Below are positions 36,001-43,357 of a stretch of 43,834 nt of DNA, piece after piece. Source of the stretch: Desulfobulbus elongatus DSM 2908 (GTDB taxonomy: Bacteria > Desulfobacterota > Desulfobulbia > Desulfobulbales > Desulfobulbaceae); contig NZ_JHZB01000031.1 of assembly GCF_000621145.1 (NCBI RefSeq), positions 1 through 43,834 on the forward strand, given 5' to 3'. Under the pieces are notes generated by a model that made no database searches, was not told where the DNA came from, and saw only the letters and a program-made list of their open reading frames with translations. The translations under genes were made by a program, and so were the position numbers. Position 1 is the first letter of the stretch. Every line of letters begins with the position of its first letter.

Positions 36001-36497
36001 CCCTGGGCATTGACCCCCAGGGGGCAATTTTCCCGGCACAGGGGTTGCCGGCGCTTGTCGATGGTGGGCCGGCCCGGCAGGCTGGAACGCGCGTGGTAGC
36101 GCAGGGCCCGGCCGGTATCCGGATGCTCCACCGGGCAGACGGCGACGCACTTGCCGCACAGGGTGCACCGGTCGGGATCGATGAAGGTCTGTTCCTGATC
36201 GATGCGGACGCTGAACCCCTGGGCGGTGTGCTTGATCGACGTGATCCTGGCCGGCAGCAGGCTCCGGATCGAGTTGTTGCGCATGATCCGGATCAGGCCG
36301 GGCCGGTGGGCGTGGTTGAAGGTCAGGCCCGAGGGCAGCCGGTATTCCTCGGCGGCCAGCTTCCGGTCGAGATCGGCATCGGCCTCGACCAGGGTGACCG
36401 GAATGCCGAGTTCGCCCAGCTTGTTGGCGGCGGCAATGCCCTCCGGCGTGGCGCCGGCGACGATGACCCGATAGAGTCGCTCTTTCTGTCGTTTCAT
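33078..36497 (-). CDS. 1139-aa HdrA/GltD/HdrA-like fusion flavoprotein with ferredoxin tail
   Basis: Four parts follow one another. First, an N-terminal FAD-like fold (YRVIVAGATPEGIAAANKLG) with a [4Fe-4S] motif CTLCGKCVAVCP near 111. Second, a GltD/NfnB-type part (about 150-560): cysteines C154 and C158, GICGRIC, FAD-binding GSGPAG at 257, and a pyridine-nucleotide site VAVIGDGNSAF near 373. Third, a Cys cluster at 609-625, then an HdrA-like N-terminal part from IGVFVCRCNDSF (731) whose flavin-site motif is degenerate (AVIGNSQATITSAL). Fourth, a two-cluster ferredoxin at 1065-1110. It probably passes electrons between NAD(P)H, ferredoxin and the following Hdr-like subunits. ATGA overlap with korC shows coupling. 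Confidence 0.85.
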   Translation of the reverse strand: MKRQKERLYRVIVAGATPEGIAAANKLGELGIPVTLVEADADLDRKLAAEEYRLPSGLTFNHAHRPGLIRIMRNNSIRSLLPARITSIKHTAQGFSVRIDQEQTFIDPDRCTLCGKCVAVCPVEHPDTGRALRYHARSSLPGRPTIDKRRQPLCRENCPLGVNAQGYIALAAQGKYEEALALIRRDNVLPGICGRICAHPCEDACRRGGVDDPVAIRAIKRFLADYEGTDEAGQEAAGTTEAARVEPTRPEKIAVIGSGPAGIAAAADLARKGYGVTVFEKEKEVGGLLRYGIGAHRLPRPILDREIRLIERMGVVFATGQAVDLAGDLDRFAKEYQAVILGTGTWRDRRLGVEGEDLDGVEGCLAFLVRRQRDDLARLPERVAVIGDGNSAFDLARTLARMGAQVSIVSWFGADSIPADPDEVREAMEEGVTIVDATQVAAFRGENKKGNDDGAPKFTHLECMRTRPGQPDARGIAWPEVVAGEQPFILAFDRAFVAVGQMGGFDAGSFGGRVAVNDRGFIETDGETRTSCPGVYAAGDTVSGPSSVVRAMASGRLAARAIHFDLTGIGEEGPQTCPGTGDFSCIPEDLPKRQRTAMPERQANLRKSDFKEVALGFNTIQLIAEASRCLQCGVCSECLQCVAACGALKAIDHSQAREEVVEQCGAVIVADPAVAPNIKGDDIIRAYGPKAARPDVNDMIVRGFDAAARAMQLLGGAAKTTKGHGLSLSVPDAGLSPEVRIGVFVCRCNDSFGWLDGMSEHLAHLAAAIPDIVHTEMLTAACVPAGSQAIIRAVREKGITRLVLGSCVCCPLNFVCSACTDQRSRLKNNLFHGTGISRSMVETCNLRGEILRLVEAKPELALERFKGLLGRSIKRTRTLKPLPAVDRNYNFAAAVIGNSQATITSALTLAGSDHEVFRFGTAEQPLKDPVEHPNIHNFPDWNVKGISGTLGDFQILIESEGRSQTLRAGTVILGEKARRRIAYTHQEGLPSCTVEPLVQQRGVTNIPFAYPCATSVPGLYLAEPPGINVSKLKKGTAAAVMVAAAMPRGPRQSKGFTATIDRTLCRGCGRCATVCLYHAVTLQANSVGGWHAYVDEALCKGCGNCLSVCPTGAADSPYRNRAYLEQALEELLCKDTVHE

Positions 36498-37096
36498 TGC
36501 AGCACGGCCCCTGCCTGGCCGGCGGCCCGTTTTTCCCGCCCCTTGAGGGTGGACAGGCCGTAATCAAATCCCTTGGTGAAGGCCTCGATGTTGCGTTCCT
36601 CGGTCCCCTTGGGCACCGAGCGGGCGATGGTCGCCTGGGCCGCCTCGCTGGACACCGCCCTGGTGATGGCGGTGCAGAAGCCGAGCATGATGATGTTGGC
36701 CATCATCTTGTTGCCCAGATTCTCGGCCATGCGGGTGGCGGGAATGGCGTAATGGTCGCAGGCCGCGTTCTCCGGATCGACCAGGTCCTGATCGACCAGG
36801 AGGACCGAGTCCGGCGCCAGGGCCGGGCCGAACTTGTCGTAGCCGGCCTGGGACATGGCCACCAGGATTTTGGGCGTGTTGACGTACGGATAGTGGATGG
36901 GGCGATCCGAGATGATCACCTGGGCGTTGCAGGCGCCGCCCCGTGATTCCGGACCGTAGGCCTGCACCAGGGTGGACTCCTTCTTGTCGCCGAGCGAGGC
37001 CGACATGCCGAGGATGCGGCCGGCGAGGATGATGCCCTGGCCGCCGAAACCGGTGACGATGATCTCGGTCTGGCTGGATTGCGCTTTTTTGCTCAT
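36494..37096 (-). CDS. korC: 2-oxoacid:ferredoxin oxidoreductase gamma subunit
   Basis: 200 aa, the normal size. It carries the gamma-domain signature (TGFGGQGIILAGRILG) and the YGPESRGGACNAQVIIS segment. Together with the alpha and beta subunits and a small ferredoxin it forms the four-subunit enzyme that oxidatively decarboxylates a 2-oxoacid (usually 2-oxoglutarate for this gene order) to an acyl-CoA and reduced ferredoxin, or runs in reverse for carbon fixation. It lies 36 bases after korB and its stop overlaps the next gene's start. Confidence 0.93.
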   Translation of the reverse strand: MSKKAQSSQTEIIVTGFGGQGIILAGRILGMSASLGDKKESTLVQAYGPESRGGACNAQVIISDRPIHYPYVNTPKILVAMSQAGYDKFGPALAPDSVLLVDQDLVDPENAACDHYAIPATRMAENLGNKMMANIIMLGFCTAITRAVSSEAAQATIARSVPKGTEERNIEAFTKGFDYGLSTLKGREKRAAGQAGAVLQ

Positions 37097-37132
37097 GGTC
37101 GTAGTTGCTGCCGGTGATGGGGAGGTGCGGAA

Positions 37133-37981
37133 TCAGTCGTCGCTGCAGGGGCGATGAATCTCGCAGTAGCGGTCGTCGCAGGTGGAGCGGTCAATGTCGA
37201 TGAAGGTGCCGAGGACCACGCCCTTGCCGAAGTCGATGTCCGCCTTGACCGGATCGGCGCCGTTCTTGATGATGGTCCGGTCCTGGTAGAGCCTGAGGGT
37301 ATCGATGGGTTTTTCCTTGTTGCGGCGGCCGTAGTTGACCGGGCACGGCGACAGGACCTCGATGAACGAAAACCCCTTGCGCAGGATGGCCTCGTTGATT
37401 GCGGTGGTCAGGTCGCGGGTGTGGAGAATGGTCCAGCGGGCCACGTAGGTGGCGCCGGCGGCGTAGGCCAGCAGCGGCAGATTGAAGGGCGCGTCCGGAT
37501 TGCCCAGCGGCGTGGTGGTCGATTTGGCCATGTTGGGCGTGGTCGCCGCCACCTGGCCGCCGGTCATGCCGTAGGTCAGGTTGTTGACGCAGATCACGGT
37601 CAAATCCATGTTGCGCCGGGCCGCATGGATGAAATGGTTGCCGCCGATGGCGAACAGGTCGCCGTCGCCGGAAAAGACGATCACCTTCAGGTCGGGTCGG
37701 GCCATCTTGATACCGCTGGCAAAGGGGATGGCCCGGCCGTGGGTGGTGTGGAAGGAGTCGAGTTTGATGTAGCCGGCGCCGCGGGCCGAGCAGCCGATGC
37801 CCGAGACCATGGTGAAGCGATTGTACGGCAGGCCGGTGGCCTTGATGGCGCTCAGGCAGGAGGAAAACGCCGTGCCGATGCCGCAGCCCGGACACCAGAT
37901 ATGGGGAATGCGGTCGGTGCGGATCAGGTCGTCCAGCGGGTGTTCCGGCTGCCTGGCCGGTTTTTTCGGATTGGTGGTCAT
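37133..37981 (-). CDS. korB: 2-oxoacid:ferredoxin oxidoreductase beta subunit (TPP)
   Basis: 282 aa. Contains the CPGCGIG cysteine pair, a thiamine-diphosphate site from GDGDLFAIGGNH to NNLTYGMTGGQVAATTP, and the conserved PCPVNYGRRNK near the end. This subunit holds the thiamine diphosphate that attacks the 2-oxoacid, and a [4Fe-4S] cluster. The ATG at 37981 overlaps the korA stop by four bases (ATGA), so I prefer it to a longer frame that starts at 38008. Confidence 0.94.
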   Translation of the reverse strand: MTTNPKKPARQPEHPLDDLIRTDRIPHIWCPGCGIGTAFSSCLSAIKATGLPYNRFTMVSGIGCSARGAGYIKLDSFHTTHGRAIPFASGIKMARPDLKVIVFSGDGDLFAIGGNHFIHAARRNMDLTVICVNNLTYGMTGGQVAATTPNMAKSTTTPLGNPDAPFNLPLLAYAAGATYVARWTILHTRDLTTAINEAILRKGFSFIEVLSPCPVNYGRRNKEKPIDTLRLYQDRTIIKNGADPVKADIDFGKGVVLGTFIDIDRSTCDDRYCEIHRPCSDD

Positions 37982-39132
37982 GGGCGTGCAAACTCCTTCT
38001 CGATGCATTCCAGCACCTTGTCCGGATGGATGATCCTGCCGCCGGCATGGCCGACGAGATGGGCCGCGGCCAGGCCGCCGGCGCAGCGTTCGACCTCGTG
38101 GTGCACCTGGCCGAGGTTGATCTCCACGGTGATGAATCCCTTGACGCGGCCGGCGATTTCGCGGATCAACGCCTCCGGAAAGGGCCAGACCGTGACCAGT
38201 TGCAGCAGGCCGGCCCGGTAGCCCAGCGCCCGCGCCCGGTCGACCGCGGCCAGGCCGGTGCGCACCGAGATGCCGTAGGACACGATCACAATGTCGGCAT
38301 CCTCCAGGCGGTAGCTCTCGGTGGTGATGATATCGTCCAGGTTGTCGCGGATCTTGTTCTTGATGCGGGCGAGCATCTGCTCCTGGGCCTCGACGGTCAT
38401 CGACGGATAGCCGCGCTCGTCGTGGGTGAGGCCGGTGACGTGGATGTTGTAGCCGTCGCCGATGGCCGGCATCGGCGCCACGCCGTTCGGGCCGGGCTCG
38501 TAGAGTTTGAAGCGGTCCTTGCGGCCGGTGGGTTTGGGCCGGTTGACCAGCTTGATCCTGCCGGGTTCGGGAATGACCACCTTCTCGCTCATGTGGCCGA
38601 CAATCTCGTCGGCCATGATCAGCACCGGCACCCGGTACTTTTCGCTCAGGTTGAAGGCGCGGATGGTCTGGTAGAAGCAGTCCTGCGGCGAGGACGGCGC
38701 CAGAGCGATCAGCTCGTAGTCGCCGTGCGAGCCCCAGCGGGCCTGCATCATGTCGGCCTGCCCGGTCATGGTGGGCAGGCCGGTGGAGGGACCGGTCCGC
38801 TGCACATCGACGATGACGCAGGGGGTCTCGGTGCAGACGGCCAGGCCGAGGTTTTCCATCATCAGGCTGAAGCCCGGCCCGGAGGTGGCGGTCATGGTCT
38901 TGGCCCCGGTCCAGGCGGCGCCGAGGATCGAGGCGATGGCCGCGATCTCGTCCTCCATCTGGAGGAAGGTGCCGCCGACATCGGGCAATCGTTCGGCCAT
39001 GTGCTCGGCGATCTCGGTGGCCGGGGTGATGGGGTAGCCGCCGAAGAAGGTGCAGCCGGCGGCGATGGCACCCTCGGCGCAGGCGACGTCGCCGGTGATG
39101 TAGTGTTCACCGGTCAGAACAGCGGGTTTCAT
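37978..39132 (-). CDS. korA: 2-oxoacid:ferredoxin oxidoreductase alpha subunit
   Basis: 384 aa. Shows GGYPITPATEIAEHMAE, QMEDEIAAIASILGAAWTGA and TATSGPGFSLMMENLG, the alpha-domain hallmarks of 2-oxoglutarate-type enzymes. It lies 24 bases after the ferredoxin gene. The order ferredoxin-alpha-beta-gamma equals oorDABC of epsilonproteobacteria, which is a 2-oxoglutarate:acceptor oxidoreductase. That, and not pyruvate, is the likely substrate, but other branched or aryl 2-oxoacids cannot be excluded from sequence. Confidence 0.94.
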   Translation of the reverse strand: MKPAVLTGEHYITGDVACAEGAIAAGCTFFGGYPITPATEIAEHMAERLPDVGGTFLQMEDEIAAIASILGAAWTGAKTMTATSGPGFSLMMENLGLAVCTETPCVIVDVQRTGPSTGLPTMTGQADMMQARWGSHGDYELIALAPSSPQDCFYQTIRAFNLSEKYRVPVLIMADEIVGHMSEKVVIPEPGRIKLVNRPKPTGRKDRFKLYEPGPNGVAPMPAIGDGYNIHVTGLTHDERGYPSMTVEAQEQMLARIKNKIRDNLDDIITTESYRLEDADIVIVSYGISVRTGLAAVDRARALGYRAGLLQLVTVWPFPEALIREIAGRVKGFITVEINLGQVHHEVERCAGGLAAAHLVGHAGGRIIHPDKVLECIEKEFARP

Positions 39133-39156
39133 ACACGGCTCTCGGAAAAGGGAGAA

Positions 39157-39432
39157 TTATTTCAGGGCGGTCGCGGGGTGCACTTCCACCGAATAGATGG
39201 CGAATTCGGGGCAGATGATTTCGCAGTAATGGCAATTGACGCACTCGCCGGGCCTGGCGACCACCGGCGGGTGGTAGCCCTTGCGGTTGAAGCGGTCGGA
39301 GAATTGCAGAATGTCCTTGGGGCAGAATTCGATGCAGTAGCCGCAGCCCTTGCACCGGTCGTCGATGATGTGCACCTCGCCCCGGGTGATCTGGATCTCC
39401 TGGGCGTCGAGGGGAACTCGCCAAAATGCCAT
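39157..39432 (-). CDS. korD: Ferredoxin-type delta subunit of the 2-oxoacid oxidoreductase
   Basis: 91 aa with two [4Fe-4S] motifs, CKGCGYCIEFCP and CVNCHYCEIICP. It carries electrons from the catalytic subunits to external ferredoxin or, here, possibly to the Hdr-like proteins encoded downstream. It is the first gene of the minus-strand operon and follows a non-coding region. Confidence 0.92.
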   Translation of the reverse strand: MAFWRVPLDAQEIQITRGEVHIIDDRCKGCGYCIEFCPKDILQFSDRFNRKGYHPPVVARPGECVNCHYCEIICPEFAIYSVEVHPATALK

Positions 39433-39787
39433 GTTGCCCGCCTTGTCAGAGGGTACGATTCGATGACGCGAGCACAGATCCGAAGGCGCCCGCCATGGGA
39501 TAAGGGCTGAAATAACCTGAAAAAAGAGCAGAAGTCAAGTGGCAATCACGGTACGCTTCCAAAAAATGGAGACACCGCCACAGTTTTCCGGACAGTGTCT
39601 CGTTTTTGCTCGAATGCTTTTCAAGAAGGTTCCATCGACAACGGTAGCGCCCGCCTCGCAGGGCACACGGGACCATACCGCCAGCCGGGTCCAAGCAGAC
39701 AGAGAGGCAGTTGGGCTTGTGCCTGTCAATAGTCTCCAGCTTCCCATGAATCCGCTGTTCTTTTGAGACACTGCCATCTATTCCCTG
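39433..39787. other. Non-coding region with possible IS or regulatory remnants
   Basis: Between the start of korD and the promoter of the exporter gene. Several copies of a GTGTCT/AGACAC-type word occur (near 39595, 39766 and 39838). A minus-strand frame of 80 codons (39535-39777) has no recognisable pattern and no ribosome-binding site, and I do not call it a gene. The divergent promoter for the 11-kb kor/hdr unit must lie here; I see no convincing boxes for it. Confidence 0.45.
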
Positions 39788-39816
39788 TTGACAAGCAGTG
39801 GATCACTCTCTATATT
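39788..39816 (+). promoter_or_regulatory. Near-consensus sigma-70 promoter of the exporter gene
   Basis: TTGACA at 39788-39793 is followed by a 17-base spacer and TATATT at 39811-39816. It lies 64 bases before the ATG of the TauE/SafE gene. The -35 box is perfect, the -10 box matches five of six positions. Confidence 0.7.
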
Positions 39817-39837
39817 GACACGAAAATAAAAAACATC

Positions 39838-39852
39838 GTGTCTATTAGACAC
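39838..39852. promoter_or_regulatory. Palindrome GTGTCTA-T-TAGACAC, possible operator
   Basis: A perfect 7-bp inverted repeat with a one-base centre, about 22 bases after the -10 box and 27 before the ATG of the exporter. In that position a bound regulator would block transcription or elongation. The flanking AGACACTGCC word also occurs at 39766, suggesting a repeated binding motif. Confidence 0.5.
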
Positions 39853-39879
39853 TGCCGTTCAGGTCAGAGGAGGCGCGCC

Positions 39880-40809
39880 ATGCTCTTTCCCATCTCCGGT
39901 ATCACCGTTGACCCCTGGATTCCGCCGCTGGTTGCCTTTGTTCTCTCCTTCTTTACCTCCATGGGCGGCATTTCGGGCGCTTTTCTCCTGCTGCCCTTCC
40001 AGATGTCCGTGCTCGGCTATATCCATCCCTCGGTCAGTTCCACCAATCAGTTATACAACATCGTTGCCATCCCGTCCGGGGTCTACCGCTACTGCAAGGA
40101 AGGACGGATGGTCTGGCCGCTGACCTGGGCGGTGGTCCTGGGCACCCTGCCCGGTGTCCTCATCGGCGCCTTCGTCCGGGTGACCGGGCTGCGCGACCCC
40201 CGCAACTTCAAACTCTTCGCCGCGGCGGTCATTCTCTACATCGCCGTCAAGATGATTAAGGATCTGTACAAACAACGGGCTGCCGCCAAAAGCGGACAAC
40301 AGGGCGGCGACGGCAAAGGCGGACCGCTGGCCGCATCCTTCGGCAATCCGGCGGCCACGGTCACGGTCATCCGGCGCGGTTCCAGGCGGATCGCCTATAC
40401 CTTCCAGGGTGAAACCTACGACGTCTCCGGCGCGAGCATTTTCATCCTCTGCTTCGTCGTCGGCATCATCGGTGGGATTTACGGGATTGGCGGCGGGGCG
40501 ATCATCGCCCCTTTCCTGGTCACCTTTTTCGGTTTACCGGTCTATACCGTGGCCGGGGCGGCCCTGATGGGCACCTTTGTCACCTCGGTGGCCGGCGTGG
40601 CCTTCTACACGGCCCTGGCCCCCTTCTTTCCGCAGGTGTCGGTGGCGCCGGACTGGCTTTTGGGCGTGCTCTTCGGCCTGGGAGGCATGGCGGGGATGTA
40701 CCTGGGCGCCCGATGTCAGAAGTTTGTGCCCGCCAGGGTGATCAAGTGGATGCTGGTGGCCATCATGCTCGGCACCGCTCTCAAGTACATCGTCGAATTC
40801 TTCCGGTAA
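39880..40809 (+). CDS. TauE/SafE-family sulfite/organosulfonate exporter
   Basis: 309 aa. Eight to nine hydrophobic helices in two repeats (FVLSFFTSMGGISGAFLLLP and FVVGIIGGIYGIGGGAIIAP) are the signature of the TauE/SafE (TSUP) membrane family, which exports sulfite, sulfonates or sulfoacetate. A charged loop of about 60 residues separates the two halves. The ATG at 39880 has AGAGGAGG at good distance; upstream codons to 39763 are not in the family and contain the promoter. A sulfur-anion exporter fits a sulfur-metabolising anaerobe, but the substrate is unproven. Confidence 0.9.
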   Translation: MLFPISGITVDPWIPPLVAFVLSFFTSMGGISGAFLLLPFQMSVLGYIHPSVSSTNQLYNIVAIPSGVYRYCKEGRMVWPLTWAVVLGTLPGVLIGAFVRVTGLRDPRNFKLFAAAVILYIAVKMIKDLYKQRAAAKSGQQGGDGKGGPLAASFGNPAATVTVIRRGSRRIAYTFQGETYDVSGASIFILCFVVGIIGGIYGIGGGAIIAPFLVTFFGLPVYTVAGAALMGTFVTSVAGVAFYTALAPFFPQVSVAPDWLLGVLFGLGGMAGMYLGARCQKFVPARVIKWMLVAIMLGTALKYIVEFFR

Positions 40810-40818
40810 GCGGCGGAC

Positions 40819-40858
40819 AAAAAAACAGCCTGTCAGGCTGCTGATTCCCGACAGGCTG
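40819..40858 (-). terminator. Intrinsic terminator of the acetyltransferase gene
   Basis: CAGCCTGTC (40826-40834) and GACAGGCTG (40850-40858) form a 9-bp stem. Read on the minus strand, the stem is followed by seven T residues (40825-40819). It ends the gene at 40953-41459; in the plus direction the same hairpin can also stop transcription from the exporter gene, though without a T-run. Confidence 0.8.
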
Positions 40859-40952
40859 CATCGCCCGCACCCTGTTGCACGCATCCGCCGCGCCTCGGGC
40901 TGTCCGCTTCCGGGCAGATCCGCGGCAACGGTGGCAACGGACCCTTCTTCCT

Positions 40953-41459
40953 CTATTCCTCGCCGTCGTCGATATCGTCAAGGAACCGGTACATGACGTA
41001 TACATCGACCAAGCCCAGTTCCCGATGGCGAAAGGCCTGCGGCAGCGTGCCGACGACGACAAAGCCGAGGGAACGCCACAAGGCGACCGCCGCCCCATTG
41101 GTGCTGATCACGAAGTTGAACTGCATGGCTCGGAACCCCGCGCGTTTCGCCTCGCGCAGGCAGTGGCGGCCCATGCTGCGGCCGATGCCCCGGCCACTGC
41201 AGGCGGGATCGACCATGAAGGAGGCGTTGGCCACATGGGAGCCGAGGTCGCGCTGATTGGCGACCAGCTTGTACATGCCGATAATCCGGTCGTCCTCCAC
41301 CGCGACAAACGAGGTGACGCCCGGCGCGAACCAATAGGCCCGCCCTCCCTCGATGCCGGTGTCCGGCGCGAACACATAGGTCGTGCCGGTGGCGACCACG
41401 GCCTGGAAAATGGGCCACATGCCCGTAAAATCGGAGGGAACGGCGCGGCGAATGTTCAT
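40953..41459 (-). CDS. GNAT-family N-acetyltransferase
   Basis: 168 aa. It has the GNAT pattern: an N-terminal IRRAVPSDFTGMWPIF strand-helix, FVAVEDDRIIGMYKL, the acetyl-CoA loop region (FMVDPACSGRGIGRSMG with a RGIGR pyrophosphate loop), and the final ALWRSLGFVVVGTLPQAFRH. Such proteins resemble phosphinothricin-type or ribosomal-protein acetyltransferases, but the acceptor is unknown. The downstream hairpin with T-run is its terminator. It is not obviously linked to its neighbours. Confidence 0.9.
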   Translation of the reverse strand: MNIRRAVPSDFTGMWPIFQAVVATGTTYVFAPDTGIEGGRAYWFAPGVTSFVAVEDDRIIGMYKLVANQRDLGSHVANASFMVDPACSGRGIGRSMGRHCLREAKRAGFRAMQFNFVISTNGAAVALWRSLGFVVVGTLPQAFRHRELGLVDVYVMYRFLDDIDDGEE

Positions 41460-41514
41460 GGACGGCCTCGGAAGCGCAGGGCGCTGGACCTGAAGTTTTT
41501 TTGCATTCCCCTGG

Positions 41515-42762
41515 TCAGGGTTCGGCAAACAGAGTGCCGATGGTTGCCGGAATGGCCCCCTTCGGGGTCAGGGTGTGATCTTTTGTCACGCTGTACACAC
41601 CAAACCACTGTTCGGGATCGTCCGCATCCTGGCGCAGGGCCTCCTCCGGCCCCTTGGCGCTCTTCCACCACTCGTCCTGCAGTTCGAAAAAGACCAGGCC
41701 GCTGTATTTCTCCCGGCCCTTGGCGGTGCGGATATCCCGCCAGACCGATTTGAAGGTCGCCGGCACCTCCTCGATTGCATGGCCGCCGAATCCGGGAATC
41801 CAGGGTTTGGGGGCGATGGGCGAGGTCGACAGGCCGACCTGGGTCACCAGGATCGGCTGTTTCGTTTCGGCAGCCAACTGCTCGAGATAGCCCTGATAGG
41901 CGGTGCCGGTGACCGAGCCCGGCGGCGAGGTTCGCACGCCGTTGGCATAGGTGTAGACGTTGAGGCAGATCAGATCGCCCATGTCCGGCACCAGCACGCT
42001 TTCCCGGCTGACTTCGATATCCGGACGGTCGCCGATCGGGCCGACATGGGTCCAACTGGTGTGGCAGTAGAGATGGCGGCGGCCGTAGCGGGTCAGTTCA
42101 TAGTCCATCGCCCCGTCGACCAGTTTGGCCAGCGCCACCTCGGTGGGAGTACGGTTGGTGACCGTGATGTGCCTGCCCCGGTAGTCGCGGACCTCGGGAT
42201 GGCGGGCGTCGGTGGAGGCGATGCACTTGGCCTGCAACTCGTCGCCGATGGAAAAGAGGACCAGCCGGTCGGGTCGGCCGACCTGGTAGGTGTGGTCGAT
42301 CACCTCCTTGATGTCGTTCAGGGTTTTTTCCTGAAACGCCGGGGCGAGGAAATCGTCCTCATAGGCCCACACCCAGACATCCTGGCTGTAGACCAGGTCG
42401 GTCTTGTCCAGGGCCTCGAAAAACCTGGGCGGCATCAGGCGCGGAAAAACGTGGATGTAGTTGGCGTTCATGGCCCGGATCAGGCGCAGATGCGTCTCGT
42501 AGCGGCCGTCGTTCCCCGGCGCCATGCCGCGCACCGGTGTCTCGCCGGGAAGAAAGGGCGAGTAGCCCATGCCCCGGAAAAAAACCGGCTGTGCCGGGGC
42601 GCGCAAATCGATCAGCGCGGTGCCCCGGACGACGAAACGCTCGGGCTGGGGCGTGGCCGGGTTCATGGTCATGGTTTTGCCTGACGGCGCGGCTTGGGCT
42701 GCGGCGGACAGGACAATGAACACGAGTATGGTCAGCCGAAAAAGCGAAAATTTTACAATCAT
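41515..42762 (-). CDS. Secreted glycosidase-like TIM-barrel protein
   Basis: 415 aa. A signal peptide (about residues 1-25, hydrophobic core LTILVFIVLSAAAQAA) precedes a TIM-barrel-like domain. Carboxylates in FSIGDELQ, followed by QVGLSTSP and LVFFELQDEWWKS, have the layout of acid/base and nucleophile regions in glycoside hydrolases related to GH2/GH5-type clans. The family is not certain and the sugar is unknown. ATG 42762 opens the signal peptide; codons upstream to 42972 look non-coding. No carbohydrate-utilisation genes are adjacent. Confidence 0.68.
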   Translation of the reverse strand: MIVKFSLFRLTILVFIVLSAAAQAAPSGKTMTMNPATPQPERFVVRGTALIDLRAPAQPVFFRGMGYSPFLPGETPVRGMAPGNDGRYETHLRLIRAMNANYIHVFPRLMPPRFFEALDKTDLVYSQDVWVWAYEDDFLAPAFQEKTLNDIKEVIDHTYQVGRPDRLVLFSIGDELQAKCIASTDARHPEVRDYRGRHITVTNRTPTEVALAKLVDGAMDYELTRYGRRHLYCHTSWTHVGPIGDRPDIEVSRESVLVPDMGDLICLNVYTYANGVRTSPPGSVTGTAYQGYLEQLAAETKQPILVTQVGLSTSPIAPKPWIPGFGGHAIEEVPATFKSVWRDIRTAKGREKYSGLVFFELQDEWWKSAKGPEEALRQDADDPEQWFGVYSVTKDHTLTPKGAIPATIGTLFAEP

Positions 42763-42987
42763 AATCAGAAGGCTGGAGGGTTCACAATGGGTGATGGTTG
42801 CGCGCCTGACTGCCGAAAGGGCTCGCGGGACGGATTTCCGCACAAACAAATCCGCACCATATACCAGTCGGGCGGCAAGAGAAAGCAATTCGAGATTGAT
42901 TGTGTTACGACAAGGCCTGTAAACGGCTTTTTTGCCTAGGGTAAAAAAGAGAGCCAGCTTGAGTATACCCATGTTGGCCGGGGTGTC

Positions 42988-43347
42988 ATGAGCGACAATT
43001 TCAAAGGCGCGTATCTATCTGCGCGTCAGCACCGACGAATAAGACCTGACCCGCCCGGCGGCCATCGTGAAAAATGCGAAATCCTCCGGCCATCATATTG
43101 CCGGCGTCTACCGGGAAAAGGCATCGGGTGCCCATGCGGATCGCCCGAAGCTGAACGCCAGGTGGCCTCGATCCGCGCCAAGGGTACCCGCCTGGCAATT
43201 CCTGGCGTGGTCGATCTGTCCGACTTTGCGGCCAAGGCAAAAAGAGCGGCAAAGATAGTCCTGGAGTCGGTTCAGCATTTACTGTTGAAGCTCGCCCTAC
43301 AGATGGCCCGCGACAATTACGGGGATCATGTTCACCGCCATGAGTAA
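42988..43347 (+). pseudogene. Decayed serine recombinase (resolvase family)
   Basis: The frames join to give a Tn3-type resolvase-like protein. After an opening MSDNFKG a frameshift leads to IYLRVSTDE-stop-DLTRPAAIVKNAKSS and GVYREKASGAHADRP, where the family has Gln instead of the stop. The sequence then jumps to AERQVASIRAKGTRLAIPGV and continues, in frame, to MARDNYGDH and the stop at 43347. The usual middle segment with the catalytic-domain end is deleted. Frameshift, in-frame stop and deletion all show that it is dead. It is part of a mobile-DNA remnant together with the integrase fragment. Confidence 0.82.
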
Positions 43348-43357
43348 GCCATACCCC

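Noticed and set aside
39535-39777. 80-codon minus-strand frame upstream of korD
   Set aside because: No recognisable pattern, no ribosome-binding site, and it overlaps the exporter's promoter region.
43001-43252. Minus-strand frame opposite the resolvase remnant
   Set aside because: Shadow of the decayed recombinase, which has clear family motifs on the plus strand.
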